In this document: in pieces, positions 23,662 to 37,355 of the stretch
Layout of the letters: every line of letters starts with the position of its first letter
Numbering within the stretch: position 1 is the first letter of the stretch
Assembly: GCA_014529385.2 (NCBI GenBank)
Contig: CM043966.1
Coordinates: 104,481,087 to 104,545,086, forward strand
Length of the DNA: 64,000 bases
Origin: Adiantum capillus-veneris
Lineage: Eukaryota; Streptophyta; Polypodiopsida; Polypodiales; Pteridaceae
Reading direction: 5' to 3'
Notes under the pieces: model-generated
Told to the model about the DNA's origin: nothing
Seen by the model: the letters and a program-made list of their open reading frames with translations, nothing else
The model's database searches: none
Position numbers and translations under genes: made by a program

Positions 23662-24345
23662 TTATTAATTGTATCATTTGGACAAGTGTCCTCTTTTCTT
23701 TCTTTGAGAGAAAAAGCTTAATTATTTATTTAAATGCATCTAAATTCTCATTGGACCCCTTTAAAGCCTATCCAATAGGATTCAATCACATCATGAGGGC
23801 AAAATGGGAAGGATCTTGACATGTGTGTTTTATGCTTTTTAAGAGCATGTTTGAATTGAACACTTCAAGCACCTTAGTCATTTAAGCATGACAATCTTTT
23901 ATGCTTCTTGAGAGATCATGTTTAAATTGAACACTTCAAGCACCTTAGTCATTAATCATGACAAGAACCTCAAGTTTGGGCAAGGTTCCCACAACACCTC
24001 AAGCACCTTAGTTAGCAAGCACGACAAGCACCTGAAGCTTGGGTAGGGTTCCCACCTTAAGGTCAGCCCCAGCTTGCTTAAGGTCCTAGGTCTAAGGACT
24101 TTTTAACACTAACCTTTGGAGGTCTTTAATGAAGTTAACTCTAAGGTCTTTAAGTTCCATTAGGTCGCATTGCTCTTTGACATACCATATCTCATTTGGA
24201 CCCTTTTACCTTGGCCCCGTGTTGAGATAGATCCATAAGCACATGTCTATATCCTAACCCTTGTTCCCGTTTATTCTCTCACATTAAATGATCAGTTTAA
24301 TATGAGAAAATCATCTGGGTTGATTAGGTATTAAATTTTATGACA
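22779..24345 (-). repeat. right LTR (5' LTR) of the chromovirus
   Basis: It has the same order as the left LTR, with a longer (TG)n(AG)n at about 23465-23552 and (TC)n at about 23612-23658. It alone has a 69-bp tandem duplication at 23828-23896 and 23897-23961 (TTTTATGCTT... through CACCTTAGTCA). It ends TGACA at 24345. Confidence 0.8.
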
Positions 24346-26605
24346 TATGTGAAGCTGTCATTGTATACATATTGTGATCATTCTCCACAAGTTAATCTAT
24401 TTAGTTACTTTAATATTGGTATGAACATGGTACGTATGGCCTAAAGTTTCTAGTGAGGTTAGCTTAAGAAAACAAGGAAATCAAGGACTCTATGATCTTA
24501 TTTAGTCCTCCTCAAGGAGGTCACTCACCAAAAATGTACCTATCACTTGAGTTCAACAAAAGGGTATTTAAACTTTTAAAAACGTATAGAGATGCATATG
24601 TCAAAGGATACAAAATTTTCAATTCTTAGATAAACTTACAGATTCCTTGTGAAAAAGTATAAAATATCTTTAAATTTTTTTAGAGATAAGGGGTTTTAGA
24701 AACATATCCTAAACACACAAGATATGGTAGTATTACACATGGTGAACCCTCCAAGCGGTTCTTCATGGGTATATATCTATGAAGATGTGTTTGTAATGAC
24801 ATGATCAACTTTGAATTTAAGCTATTCTCATCTACTCAAGACCTATATGTCATCTCTTGATAAGGGTTTTACTCTCACGACTACCAAAGTTTTGTAAGCC
24901 ATCTCGTCCATTTTGTGGCTAATTTCTTCCAATGCCTTCAATTTTTATTTTTGAGCCTAAATTGGCCTCCAAGCTCATTGGATAAAGAACACAACGAAGA
25001 CAAGTGATCTTGAATTTGGTAAGTTGAAAGTGCAAAATTTCACAGTTGATAAACAACTCAAGAAACACTCACACTTGTAAACCTCTATTACTTGAACCAA
25101 TCACCCAAAAAAATAAACTCTAAGAAATTTTTCCTACTATGATGGACCCTGAGACGTAAAATAAACTTTTCCTTGGTTTAGTCAGTAAGTCTGATAGTGA
25201 AAAGTTTAGAGTAAGCATGACTATTTATGGAACATGCTTACAAGCTTTATGGGCTACCCAAAAACATTGCTAATTATCAAAATCCTAAGTACATTTTTCA
25301 TTTTAGCAAGCCATGTTCAATAGTTTGGGTACAATGCTCAATTTGGCATTGGTGACTATCTAAAGATTAATTGTCCAAGGGGGTGGGTCAAGAAAATGGT
25401 CAAAGATATGCTATGAGAATATGTTTAAGCAATTTTAAGACTAATAGGCAAGAGTAAGTTTTGGTAATAAATTTTGGTCAGAACAAGTCCACGCGTGTGA
25501 TGATGGGGTTTAGAGCCAGGTTGCACCATGGGTTAGTGGAGGGAAGAGGGGTAAAGCATTGCACAAAGTCGCACCCATAGTAGTAGATGAAAAAGCTGTA
25601 CTTTCAATTTGTAAGGAGATCATGAGAAATAATTGATTGGAGATGACAAGCCTATGTTTAAGGAGATCCGTTCACTACCTAAAATATAGCTTATCCTCCT
25701 CCTTTTTCAAGGTGCTAGTGAGGTTTTTGAACGTCTTCTATATTTGTGGAGGAAAACATAGATATGAATTTATTTAGTATACACTTAACCTACTAACCCA
25801 TGGTGCAACCCATCTCCTACATGCTTATGTCGATGCATAACTTTCAAACTAGGTCGCGTCTAGCCACTGGAAGAAGTGACCAAAACAATCTAGTCAGCTA
25901 AGGATCTTCTTCATGATTATATAAATATGCTGTGAATTTTTTATGGTAATGTGCTACAAGCATAAGTCCACTATAAACAGAATGGGGATGAGAAAAGGAA
26001 CCGATTACCTTGAGGAAGGATATCAATATTCCCTCTGTGCCAGGAGCATTTAAAAAGTTTGAATGATGATGTACCCAATAGCCTCACAAAAAATGTGGAC
26101 CTTCCACAAGCTGCCTAGAAGTTATAGTTACTTGCTGGCTCACTAGAACACCCAATGTTTCATGTGAGACATTTAAGGCCGTGGTCCTACATAGAGGATA
26201 ATGTTATAGAAAATTTTATGCTTTTTTTTGGTCTCGCTTGCACGAGCTAGTTTTATGGATTGCACCCACTCATCCACACCTCATGTCATCGCGCACCGAG
26301 GGGGGGGGGGGAGGGGGTGGTTGGGTTGAACCATAGTGGGTGTGCTCAAAGGCCCTCACCTTTGCCACTAGGAAAACTCCCTTTGGACATGGTAGTAAAA
26401 TTTTAAGAATTGGTGGTTGAACCCCATGAGCCAAACGAGCTCTAGATAATGCATGTGGGACATCTTTGTCAAAGGGAACGCTACATCCAATAGAGTGAGA
26501 ACACATTAATGTTCCTGAGAAAAGATATCTCAATTTTTCTTGAGGATACAAACTCTACCACAAAAAAGGAGGAGGAAGGAAGAAAAGGGGAAGGGGAAGA
26601 CGGGG
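24346..26605. other. non-coding stretch
   Basis: I find no supported gene. A poly(G) run lies at about 26300-26310. The sequence resembles decayed repeat DNA but I could not assign it. Confidence 0.35.
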
Positions 26606-26677
26606 TTTCAAATTCACCAAGTATTATTGGGGTATACTAAATTTCAAATTCACCAAGTATTATTGGGGTTTTCTAAA
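26606..26677 (+). repeat. 36-bp tandem repeat, two copies
   Basis: The units 26606-26641 and 26642-26677 both read TTTCAAATTCACCAAGTATT, then ATTGGGG, differing only in the last few bases (TATACTAAA against TTTTCTAAA). Confidence 0.9.
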
Positions 26678-27841
26678 TTTCGAACCCTTTTTGCCTTTTT
26701 TTTTTGGCAAAACTCACAATTGTTAGTGATTGTATAAAAATGCCACCAAGAAATATACAAATCCGCCTCAAGAATGCCGAGCCTTGAGGTCCATATGGAT
26801 ACATCATAGCTTAGTTAGAAGTAGCAAACAACGTACTATTACCAAAATCCCAATCCTTTACACCACAAGGCCTGACCTGATGGCGAGAGTCACCCTAAGC
26901 AATCATCCAAGATTTGTCTTTTACCTATCACAAATATTAACTCCTTACTTTCTTGTACAATCTTTGAGAAGTTAGCCATGGAGAGGTCGCTATCAAAGAC
27001 ATGGTAGTTCCTGGCTTTCCATATATTGCTGAAGAAACAATTTTGCAGTCTTGCACATCTAATTTGTACTCAAGTTTCCTTTTTGCCAAATTCTATAGAA
27101 TCGAAAAAAAATGGGCAAGAACGTCCAGCTATCAATCCTCTACGCATAGTTAGAAAAAAATGCTAATGGATTCAAGATATTTTAGTTCACGTTTGGTAAT
27201 CGAAATGGTCCTTTATCTTCTAAACCACATTATATTTTGTGACCACACTCTCACGGAGCTCTACCTAAACTCTTCATGTGCGTTGTAGAGCCATGTGTCA
27301 CGTTCCTCTTCTAATTCCTTTAGTCCTTTTGAGTGCTACCATGTGGCGTGCTAGACTTCGCAGCCCACCTTGTTAGCAACCTACTATACATTGAACACCA
27401 ATAACTACTAGAGTTGCAAGATGAAAGACCATTGTCACTAGCAGAGTCATTTTTCTTTCCGTGTATGAAGTTTAAAACTCAAGTCTGTGTTACACAAAAC
27501 ACCACCCCTAGCTGTTGGAAACGTGTCTTTGCATTTCTGGCGATGACCTGGTTGTGCAGTGGTAATTTCCTGACTAGTTGTTTTAATGTTCTTCTTACAC
27601 CATAGCAATCTTGTCTTTTGATAGGGCTGCTCCAATATTTGCAACGGGGTTGTTGTTATGTGGTTGGTGTGTGTTTTAGGTATCCAAATGTATTTAATGT
27701 TGCTCTAGAGAAGTTTTTTGGCACCCAAAATCGCATGGTTCCTTGCATGCGCATCTTGTTGCAGTTGACACATTGGCACTTCTTCAAACTATTGTAAGGG
27801 GAATTAGTTGGGGAGAAGCCAATTGTGCATTACCCCTCGGG
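26678..27841. other. non-coding stretch
   Basis: No convincing gene is visible. It may belong to the old retroelement whose protease fragment follows at 27.8-28.2 kb. Confidence 0.3.
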
Positions 27842-28230
27842 TGTTTTCACTTGCAATGCATTTTTCTTCGAATTTGTAATTGCTTCATAAGTTCAAATCC
27901 AAGGGATACCAATGATTGTCTTATGTGCTAGCTTATCATCTGGTAGGACATAAAATATATGTCTACTTGGGACACCTTGAATTGTAACATCAATATACAC
28001 TTTACCAATTGTGTAGAGAATAGAGAATGATTGACTGTGCGTAGAGTCATTTTGTATGGTTCCATCTCTTTAGTGGTCATCTGCCAAAAATATGTAGTAT
28101 AGTTCATGGCATTGTCTCTAGGCCTAGTATCAACAAGTGCCTTTTCTTGATAACCTATTAAAGAGCTTGAATTTTAACATCAGTGCCTTCTTGAATGGAG
28201 TCAAGAAAGGTAATGGTCACCATTGGGCCT
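27842..28230 (-). pseudogene. retropepsin-like protease fragment of an LTR retroelement
   Basis: On the minus strand ALVDTRPRDNAMNYTTYF is followed, after a frame change, by GKVYIDVTIQGVPSRH, YVLPDDKLAHK and GIPWI. The order ALVDTG, then a beta-rich spacer, then an ILG-PWL-like motif is that of LTR-retroelement aspartic proteases. Here the catalytic triplet is DTR, so Gly is replaced. A stop follows GIPWI. It is read in the same direction as the neighbouring gypsy elements but lies downstream of them, so it belongs to another copy. Confidence 0.6.
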
Positions 28231-28349
28231 GGATTCTGTCACATTAGCAGTAAATGCTTTCTAATTATAAGTCATCCTTCTTATTGAGCTTGTTCCAAGA
28301 TTAATTGTTGCTTGAGTTTTTATTCTTTAGCTTCATGTAATCTACCTAC

Positions 28350-31093
<2,744 letters not shown>

Positions 31094-31109
31094 TTAGCCC
31101 TTCCCCAGG
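31094..31109 (-). other. polypurine tract next to the 3' LTR
   Basis: On the minus strand the sequence just inside the LTR reads CCTGGGGAAGGGCTAA, a purine-rich tract in the position used to prime plus-strand synthesis. Confidence 0.65.
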
Positions 31110-31244
31110 ATGATGGTATATTCATGTACCATCATAAAGAATCTTTTCCAAAGAGAGTGCTTCAGATTCGTTGACAAGATCTTCATTGTTTGGCCCCTTG
31201 GAATTTTGGTTTGTGTTACACTCATGCTTCATGGAACAATACTT

Positions 31245-34200
31245 TCATGGGATAGTTGCCTTTTGCTCTGGTAGATCCTTTGGTAGAAGGCGACTCAAGT
31301 AAGGCTTCAAGCGATAGCCGTTTACCTTCCTGGAGTGCTCTTTCCCATTCAAGTCCATAAGTTGATAGTAACTTGAATTGAAAGCCTTCTTGACTATGTA
31401 TGGCCCCTGCCATCTTGTTTCAAATTTGGCATCAAAACGATTATCGAGTCGATTGTCATACCTTAGCACAAGATCTCCTTCATTGATGCCTTTGTCCTTC
31501 AGTTTCTTGTCAAGCTTCTCCTTTGTCTGTGTGGCTTTCCTCTTATAGCACTCGTATGCTGCTTCTCTTTTCCACTCAAGCTCAGCTAAGGTAAGAAGTC
31601 GATCCATCCATGCTTCTTGATCATCTTGTGCTGATTTGCCATGAAGTCGCATTGTTGGAATGTTTAGTTCAATTGGCTGTAAAGCCTCTTGACCATAGAC
31701 CAAGTGAAATGGTGTGAACTCCGTGGCTTCCCTATATGTGGTTCGATACGCCCACAAGGCACCATCCAAGAAGTCATCCCACAACTTTGTCTTGTTTTTC
31801 ACCATCTTTCTAATGATGCCTGCAATGACACCATTAGCTTTTTCTACCAAACCATTTGATTGGGGATAGTAGGGTGTACTGTGACGATGTAGAATGCGAA
31901 GTCCTTCACAGACTTCTGTGAGCAATCCCTTTCTAAACCCTGGACCATTATCAGAAACAATCTCCAAAGGTGTGCCAAATCTACAACAAATGTGAGTGTA
32001 GACGAATTTGCTCACTGTCCTCTCATTTACCTTTGCCACACTTTGTGCTTCCACCCACCTAGTCATATAGTCTACAACCACTAGAATGTAGAGTTTACCA
32101 TTTTTTGTCCTAGGCAGAGGACCCATAGCATCAATGCCCCACTTTTCAAAGGATCCATTTGCAAGCACAATTTGCCTTGGACCATAAATCAATCTTCTAT
32201 TCCCATTTACCTGACAATTGTGACAACTTCTACACCAATGTTGGACATCCACATGCAGACTTGGCCAAACATACCCCGCAAGCAAAATCTTCTTCACAGT
32301 TAATTCTTGGGAAAAATGACCACCACATGCCTCTTCATGCAAACCTTTTAGAATGGCTGGAATTTCCGCAATAGTTGGTACTCTTCTGCACACTTTATCC
32401 TTCCCTCTTTGATAGAGGGAGCCTTCTAGGAAGAGATACATGCTTGCCTTCTTCATGAGTCTCCTCTTCTGAGCTTTTGTGAAGTCTGGTGGAAACTCAC
32501 CCTCCAAAATGTAGCCAATGATGGGAGCCAATGACTCCAATCCCTGGTACCTCGGTTGCTTCACAGCAGCCGCCACCATGATGACCTGCACTTCTTTCTT
32601 TACACATGCAACGGCTTGTTGTGCAAGTAAATCAGCATCTTCATTTTGTTTCCTAGGAACATGATATAATTGCACCTCCTCAAATTGATTAAATAGCCTA
32701 CGGATGGTATGAACTTTGGCCCTTAGTCTTTCATTTTTGCATGCCCAAATGCCTAAAATCTGCTTCACAATGAGAAGTGCATCCCCTTTTACCATGAGAC
32801 GTTGTATACCATGGCCAATGCATATTTTTAAACCATGAAGTAGTGTGTCATATTCTGCTTCATTGTTGCTAGCTGAACTTGGTAGATTGAACTTCTCTTT
32901 CATGACCACCTCTCCACTTGGGTTGAGCAACACTAGCCCTCCCCCTGCTTTTCCTGTGGCTCGACGAAAAGCTCCATCAAAGAACAAGGTAAAAGCATTA
33001 GGAATACTTTTTGGTGGTGGCAATGGTAGGGTCTTTACTTTAGGCACCTTAATCTCCTTTTCATGCACCCTATAAGTGAGAATCCCTGCCAATTGTGCAC
33101 GCACACTAACTTCTACCTTGAAAGAGTATTGAAACTCTGGCAACTCCATAATCCACTTTGAGATCCTAGTACTAAGATTCATTTGAGATGACACCCAAGG
33201 GAACAAATTTTCTACAGTGAGAATTACAAAAGGTTTTGGTAGCAGGTAGGATCTAAACTTTCTCACCGTAAACATGAGAGAAAGCATCATGAGTTCTGCT
33301 TCTGTGTAGTCTCTCTCCAAAGCATTCATGACCCTACTAGCAAAGTAGATGGGTCGCATCCGTGTACTGTGGGGATCTTGTTGTAGCAACACAACACCAA
33401 TTGTTTCCCTTTCAACACTAGAGCTAACAAAGAATGTGTACTCCCAACAAGGAGGCATGAGTGTTGGTAGCTCTGACAAAATGACTTTAATGTTATAAAA
33501 ATACTCTTTAAGCTCATCAGACCATACAAATTCTACTTGTTGTGTCAACTTTTTAAAAGGGTGAAGTAACTCCGAGGCTAAGTGAATGAAGCGTGACATA
33601 TACTTCACCTTTTGAATGAATGAGATGACCTCCTTAAGACTCTTGGGTGATGGTAGCTCAATAAGAGCCTTTGCCTTTGAAGGATCCACTTCAATGCCTT
33701 TGTAAGAAACTTTATGACCAAGCAAGATTACTTCATCCTCACCTATATGGCACTTGTCGGGGTTGAGTTGACCTCCCATGTCGTAGAGCTTCTTTAAACC
33801 TTCTTCTACCCTTTGTAGATGCGATGATTTTGAGCTATAAATATAGAAATCATCAGTGAACACCCTAATTGACTTTCCAAAGAATGCTTGAAACACCATA
33901 TTCATGAAACGTTGGAATGTTGCAGGAGCATTTGTCAGACCAAATGGCATGACTCTAAAAGCATAACAACCCCAAGGAGTGATAAAGGTTGTTTTCAATT
34001 GATCTTCCAATGCGATACCTATTTGAAAGTAGCCTGAGTAGCCATCACACACAGTGTACTTCTCATGACCAGCTACCTCATTTAGTATCTCATCCTGAAA
34101 TGGGAGGGGAAAGTGATCTCTTTTTGTTGCCTCATTGAGTGGACGATAATCCACACACACTCTCCACTTTCCGTTTTTCTTAGGAGTGACAACAACGGGA

Positions 34201-35258
34201 GAGACCCACTCTGAATTCTCCACTGGATAAATGAAACCTGCTACTAGAAGCTTTCTTACCTCCTTGAGTAGAGCCCGCTCCTTTATAACTCCTAGCCTTC
34301 GTAGCTTCTGAGCTTTAGATGTGGCCTCAGGCTTTAACTCAATCTTGTGTTGAACAACATCTACCCCACGCACGTCGGTGTAGTCTTTAGCAAAAAGCCT
34401 AGGAAACTTCCTTAGCACACATTTGAACTCCTCTCTTTCATCCTTTGTAAGTGTTGTTGATAGCATACCTTCCAGCATCCCTTCATCTTGAACACCTTCG
34501 TTCTCTTGAGGACCTACCTCCTCCAAGCCTTGACAAGAGGTCTCTTGGTTGCTTGGCTTAAACCTTATCCCCATGACTTCGATGGAAGACTCCTCTTCAG
34601 TAATGCTGCCGCTACTTTCTTCTTCTAAAGTGCTATCGGTCCAACCTTCTTCCGTCTCACTTTGAGATGATTCTTCATGGAGCTCCTCTTGGCGTTGCTC
34701 CTTCATGTCAAAGACAACCTTCTTATGATTGTCATTCCTGCAAATTAATTTCCCACTCTCCCAATCCTGCAAAGCTCGCATTTTCATTAGCCATGGTCTT
34801 CCTAGGATAAATGGATAACCACTTCCCTTGGTCGACATAACATAAAAATCCACCGCTTTCTTAATGCCAAAGGCCTCTACAAAGACATTTTTACAAATGC
34901 CTACACACCTAGCCTTGCTATTGTTTGCCATCTTGACTTTGATTTCAGGTGTCTCATGGATGTGCATGCCTAGTCTTTGCATGAGTCCCTCTGTCATGAT
35001 GCAAATTTGTGCACCCCCATCCACTAGACCTTTCCTAACCAATCTTCCTTTGATGTAACAGTCTAGCACCGGTGTAATGTCCTCATTCATTTCAGCTTGT
35101 GCAATTTTTACAACAGGCACACTCTCTTTTACCTTTCTCCTAGTGCTAACTGCCCTTGTTAAATCCCTCCTAACTTGTGGACATAATGCAAGAAATTGAG
35201 GCCATGAAATATCAAGTCCCTTACCTCTCATGTCTTCCAACAAGTTGTACGGAGCCAT
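31245..35258 (-). CDS. pol: Tat-like gypsy Pol polyprotein (protease, RT, two RNase H, integrase)
   Basis: The frame is 1337 residues and uninterrupted. The retropepsin region carries VDGGA at Asp80. The reverse transcriptase runs about 335-515 with [15 protein letters not shown] and an FTDD catalytic box at 467-470. A first RNase H (about 590-720) has Ser and Val where the first catalytic Asp is expected (FVSSSV), so it looks inactive. A second RNase H (about 755-885) keeps Asp761 in FFDGAF, Glu in NNEAEY, Asp in KGDALL and Asp in NEDADLLA. The integrase zinc finger (about 970-1014) and core follow, with Asp1043, Asp1103 and Glu1139, an exact D-35-E spacing. A working second RNase H beside a decayed first one is known for Tat elements. 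Pol lies in the same frame as gag, separated by one TAA and seven codons. Confidence 0.92.
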   Translation of the reverse strand: MAPYNLLEDMRGKGLDISWPQFLALCPQVRRDLTRAVSTRRKVKESVPVVKIAQAEMNEDITPVLDCYIKGRLVRKGLVDGGAQICIMTEGLMQRLGMHIHETPEIKVKMANNSKARCVGICKNVFVEAFGIKKAVDFYVMSTKGSGYPFILGRPWLMKMRALQDWESGKLICRNDNHKKVVFDMKEQRQEELHEESSQSETEEGWTDSTLEEESSGSITEEESSIEVMGIRFKPSNQETSCQGLEEVGPQENEGVQDEGMLEGMLSTTLTKDEREEFKCVLRKFPRLFAKDYTDVRGVDVVQHKIELKPEATSKAQKLRRLGVIKERALLKEVRKLLVAGFIYPVENSEWVSPVVVTPKKNGKWRVCVDYRPLNEATKRDHFPLPFQDEILNEVAGHEKYTVCDGYSGYFQIGIALEDQLKTTFITPWGCYAFRVMPFGLTNAPATFQRFMNMVFQAFFGKSIRVFTDDFYIYSSKSSHLQRVEEGLKKLYDMGGQLNPDKCHIGEDEVILLGHKVSYKGIEVDPSKAKALIELPSPKSLKEVISFIQKVKYMSRFIHLASELLHPFKKLTQQVEFVWSDELKEYFYNIKVILSELPTLMPPCWEYTFFVSSSVERETIGVVLLQQDPHSTRMRPIYFASRVMNALERDYTEAELMMLSLMFTVRKFRSYLLPKPFVILTVENLFPWVSSQMNLSTRISKWIMELPEFQYSFKVEVSVRAQLAGILTYRVHEKEIKVPKVKTLPLPPPKSIPNAFTLFFDGAFRRATGKAGGGLVLLNPSGEVVMKEKFNLPSSASNNEAEYDTLLHGLKICIGHGIQRLMVKGDALLIVKQILGIWACKNERLRAKVHTIRRLFNQFEEVQLYHVPRKQNEDADLLAQQAVACVKKEVQVIMVAAAVKQPRYQGLESLAPIIGYILEGEFPPDFTKAQKRRLMKKASMYLFLEGSLYQRGKDKVCRRVPTIAEIPAILKGLHEEACGGHFSQELTVKKILLAGYVWPSLHVDVQHWCRSCHNCQVNGNRRLIYGPRQIVLANGSFEKWGIDAMGPLPRTKNGKLYILVVVDYMTRWVEAQSVAKVNERTVSKFVYTHICCRFGTPLEIVSDNGPGFRKGLLTEVCEGLRILHRHSTPYYPQSNGLVEKANGVIAGIIRKMVKNKTKLWDDFLDGALWAYRTTYREATEFTPFHLVYGQEALQPIELNIPTMRLHGKSAQDDQEAWMDRLLTLAELEWKREAAYECYKRKATQTKEKLDKKLKDKGINEGDLVLRYDNRLDNRFDAKFETRWQGPYIVKKAFNSSYYQLMDLNGKEHSRKVNGYRLKPYLSRLLPKDLPEQKATIP

Positions 35259-35279
35259 ACCATGTCCAAGAGGGAAGTC

Positions 35280-36395
35280 TTAGAGGTTGATACGACGTCG
35301 AGTCCTCTTAGCCTCCTTGGTCTCCTTTGCCTTCTTTCCTCGTCCATGGTCACTTTGTGATGTAACTCCTTCTTTCTCCTTACCTTTCCCTCGGCCACGC
35401 TTAATGCCATTTGCTTCCATGTCAACCTCTCTTGAATTTGTCACCTCTACCACATGCACGTTTGGGTCTGGCAAAGGTGGAACTCCTTCCACCCCTTGTG
35501 GCGGTGGTCTTGGTCCATTTGGCCTTTGTAGAAGCCTTGGTTGTTGACCAGCTCCTTCTCCTGCATTCATCACTGGGTAATTCAAGTTAGGTCTCCCTGG
35601 CTCTCCACGGGGCCAAGGACAATTATACATCCCATGTCCAGACTCTCCACAATTCCAACATTGCAAGACTCTCCTAGTTCGTGGCTCTCTCTCTTCTGAC
35701 TTCTTTGCTTGTCCCTTTGGACCTACAGCTTGTGCAAGGTGAATTGACAGGCTGCTTAAAGATTCATTTAACTTCTCAATCACTTCAGCTGTTACCTCAA
35801 GAAGCTCCCTAGATGTTGATGCTTGTGACTTACCTTTGGGTCTAAGACCTTCTATTGGAACCTCTCCCCTTAAGCACTTGAGTTTCCTATACTTCTCAGC
35901 AGCCCTAGTTTCAGCTGCATCAAAGGTAGCAGGTGTACCCGCCTCAACTTTTACCTTAAGTTCAGGAAAGAGTCCGGCTATGAACCTCTCCTTCTTTAGA
36001 AATTCTGCACCATCACCAGGGTTAGCAACATCTTGTATCCATAGAGCCCAAAGACGTAGGAACTCTTGCTTGTACAAGTAGTAGTCATCTAAGTCTTTTT
36101 GCTTATGAGAAACAATGTCTTGCCATAATTTTTGAGTGTTTTGGGGATCAAAGAAGTATTTCTTGAAACGATTCAAAACTTCCGTGTAATTCCCTCTAAC
36201 TTCCTCAGGCAAAGAGTCAAACCAAGTGCTAGAATCTTTCCTAAGGACCACCTCAAACATTTCTACACGTTCTTGATCAGTTACTATCCTCTTGATATGG
36301 CAAGACATCTTGAAATTCGCTAGAAATAATTCTGCATCCTCTCCAGGCTCTCCAAAGAAAAGAGGATATCCAGACATTTGGCGTTGGCTCTCCAT
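35280..36395 (-). CDS. gag: Tat-like gypsy Gag
   Basis: The open frame begins at 36473, but the sequence before MESQRQMSGYP looks like leader, so I start at the ATG at 36395 (371 residues). The N-terminal half has the retrotransposon gag pattern (FLANFKMSCHIKRIV, WFDSLPEEVRGNY, FIAGLFPELKVKV). A CCHC zinc knuckle, CWNCGESGHGMYNC, begins at about residue 246 and would bind RNA. The C-terminus is basic (RGRGKGKEKEG, RTRRRINL). It ends in TAA at 35282-35280, in frame with pol. Gag forms the cytoplasmic particle that packages element RNA. Confidence 0.88.
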   Translation of the reverse strand: MESQRQMSGYPLFFGEPGEDAELFLANFKMSCHIKRIVTDQERVEMFEVVLRKDSSTWFDSLPEEVRGNYTEVLNRFKKYFFDPQNTQKLWQDIVSHKQKDLDDYYLYKQEFLRLWALWIQDVANPGDGAEFLKKERFIAGLFPELKVKVEAGTPATFDAAETRAAEKYRKLKCLRGEVPIEGLRPKGKSQASTSRELLEVTAEVIEKLNESLSSLSIHLAQAVGPKGQAKKSEEREPRTRRVLQCWNCGESGHGMYNCPWPRGEPGRPNLNYPVMNAGEGAGQQPRLLQRPNGPRPPPQGVEGVPPLPDPNVHVVEVTNSREVDMEANGIKRGRGKGKEKEGVTSQSDHGRGKKAKETKEAKRTRRRINL

Positions 36396-36480
36396 TGAAT
36401 TGATTTCAAAGTGACGCGTTTTTGTCTTTTCTTTCTTTAAAAGATTTACACAATAATATTTTCTAAATTGCAATCTATTC

Positions 36481-36960
36481 TACAACAAAATAAAAATATT
36501 CACATCAAATGACCTATGATAATCAATAAGAGGTAGAATGACAGGGTTTGGTGACGCGAGAATTTCTCCTACTCTTTGGGCACCAAACATGAATACCATA
36601 CGTTGTTGAAAATGGATTTTTCTACTAATTGCAATGTTTACTCTAATGTGTGGAGTGAAATGAAAGGGAAAAACCTGTATTCCTGGGCCATTATCGATGG
36701 TCTATGCATGACCTAATTCTTAAAACAAAACAAAAATATAGACGTCCAAACTAAGGTCGTACCTAATGAGAGGCAAAATAAAAGGATTTACTGATGCGTT
36801 TATCTCTACCAACCTAAGAGGACCTACAATTCTACGAATTACTCGCTGAAATTGCAACTTAGTACTAACAATTATGTGTACCTTTTGCCTTGCAATGGGA
36901 ATGAAGGGATCATACAAATTCTCGTGATTCATGCAAGCTACTTGATTATGCTAAAGGTTG
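36481..36960 (-). repeat. diverged tandem duplication in the Tat-like leader
   Basis: The untranslated leader between gag and the primer site contains two related blocks about 240 bp apart. One starts ACAACAAAATAAAAATAT near 36482, the other ACAAAACAAAAATATAGACG near 36725. Each continues with AATRAGAGG, AGG(G)TTT, TGATGCG or TGACGCG, and later a weakly related GAAATTGCAAC- or GCAATG-containing part. Divergence is high, so the duplication predates this insertion. Confidence 0.55.
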
Positions 36961-36993
36961 AGCCTTCACAAAACATACACAAGCCTGTCCTCC

Positions 36994-37005
36994 GTGGGGG
37001 CACCA
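36994..37005 (-). other. candidate primer-binding site of the Tat-like element
   Basis: TGGTGCCCCCAC on the minus strand sits 3 nt inside the 5' LTR. It starts TGG as primer sites do, but I cannot name the tRNA with confidence. Confidence 0.6.
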
Positions 37006-37008
37006 ATT

Positions 37009-37267
37009 TGAAGCGGTCTCGGGCGGGCAACAAGAAGAGCAACCTCTAGACACCCTTCAAGGCTCCCGTTCTGCTCAATGGGGCTGGGGCACAACACAAC
37101 ACAAACCAAAACAAAAAACCCCCAGCCAAATCCAAACTACACAAGGGGCACCACCTAGTTTAAGAGCGAACTAGGACGCAAAAGAGGAGAATCGTTAGAG
37201 CAACCCACAAACAAGCAAAGAATTTACACTAACCCTAACACCAATGGAATACTCTCACACACTAAAA

Positions 37268-37355
<88 letters not shown>

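Larger units (their letters stand above)
17967..24345 (-). mobile_element. Ty3/gypsy chromovirus-like retrotransposon, complete with both LTRs, dead
   Basis: Two direct repeats (17967-19410 and 22779-24345) start TGTAATGGAAATAG and end TATGAYA. They enclose a minus-strand pol. The interior next to the right repeat has TGGTATTAGAGC on the minus strand, one mismatch from the initiator-Met tRNA primer site, so the right repeat is the 5' LTR. Flanking 5-mers are TGTGT and TATGT, a 4-of-5 match for a target duplication. The interior is only 3.4 kb and I see no gag, so the copy is deleted as well as frameshifted. Confidence 0.8.
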
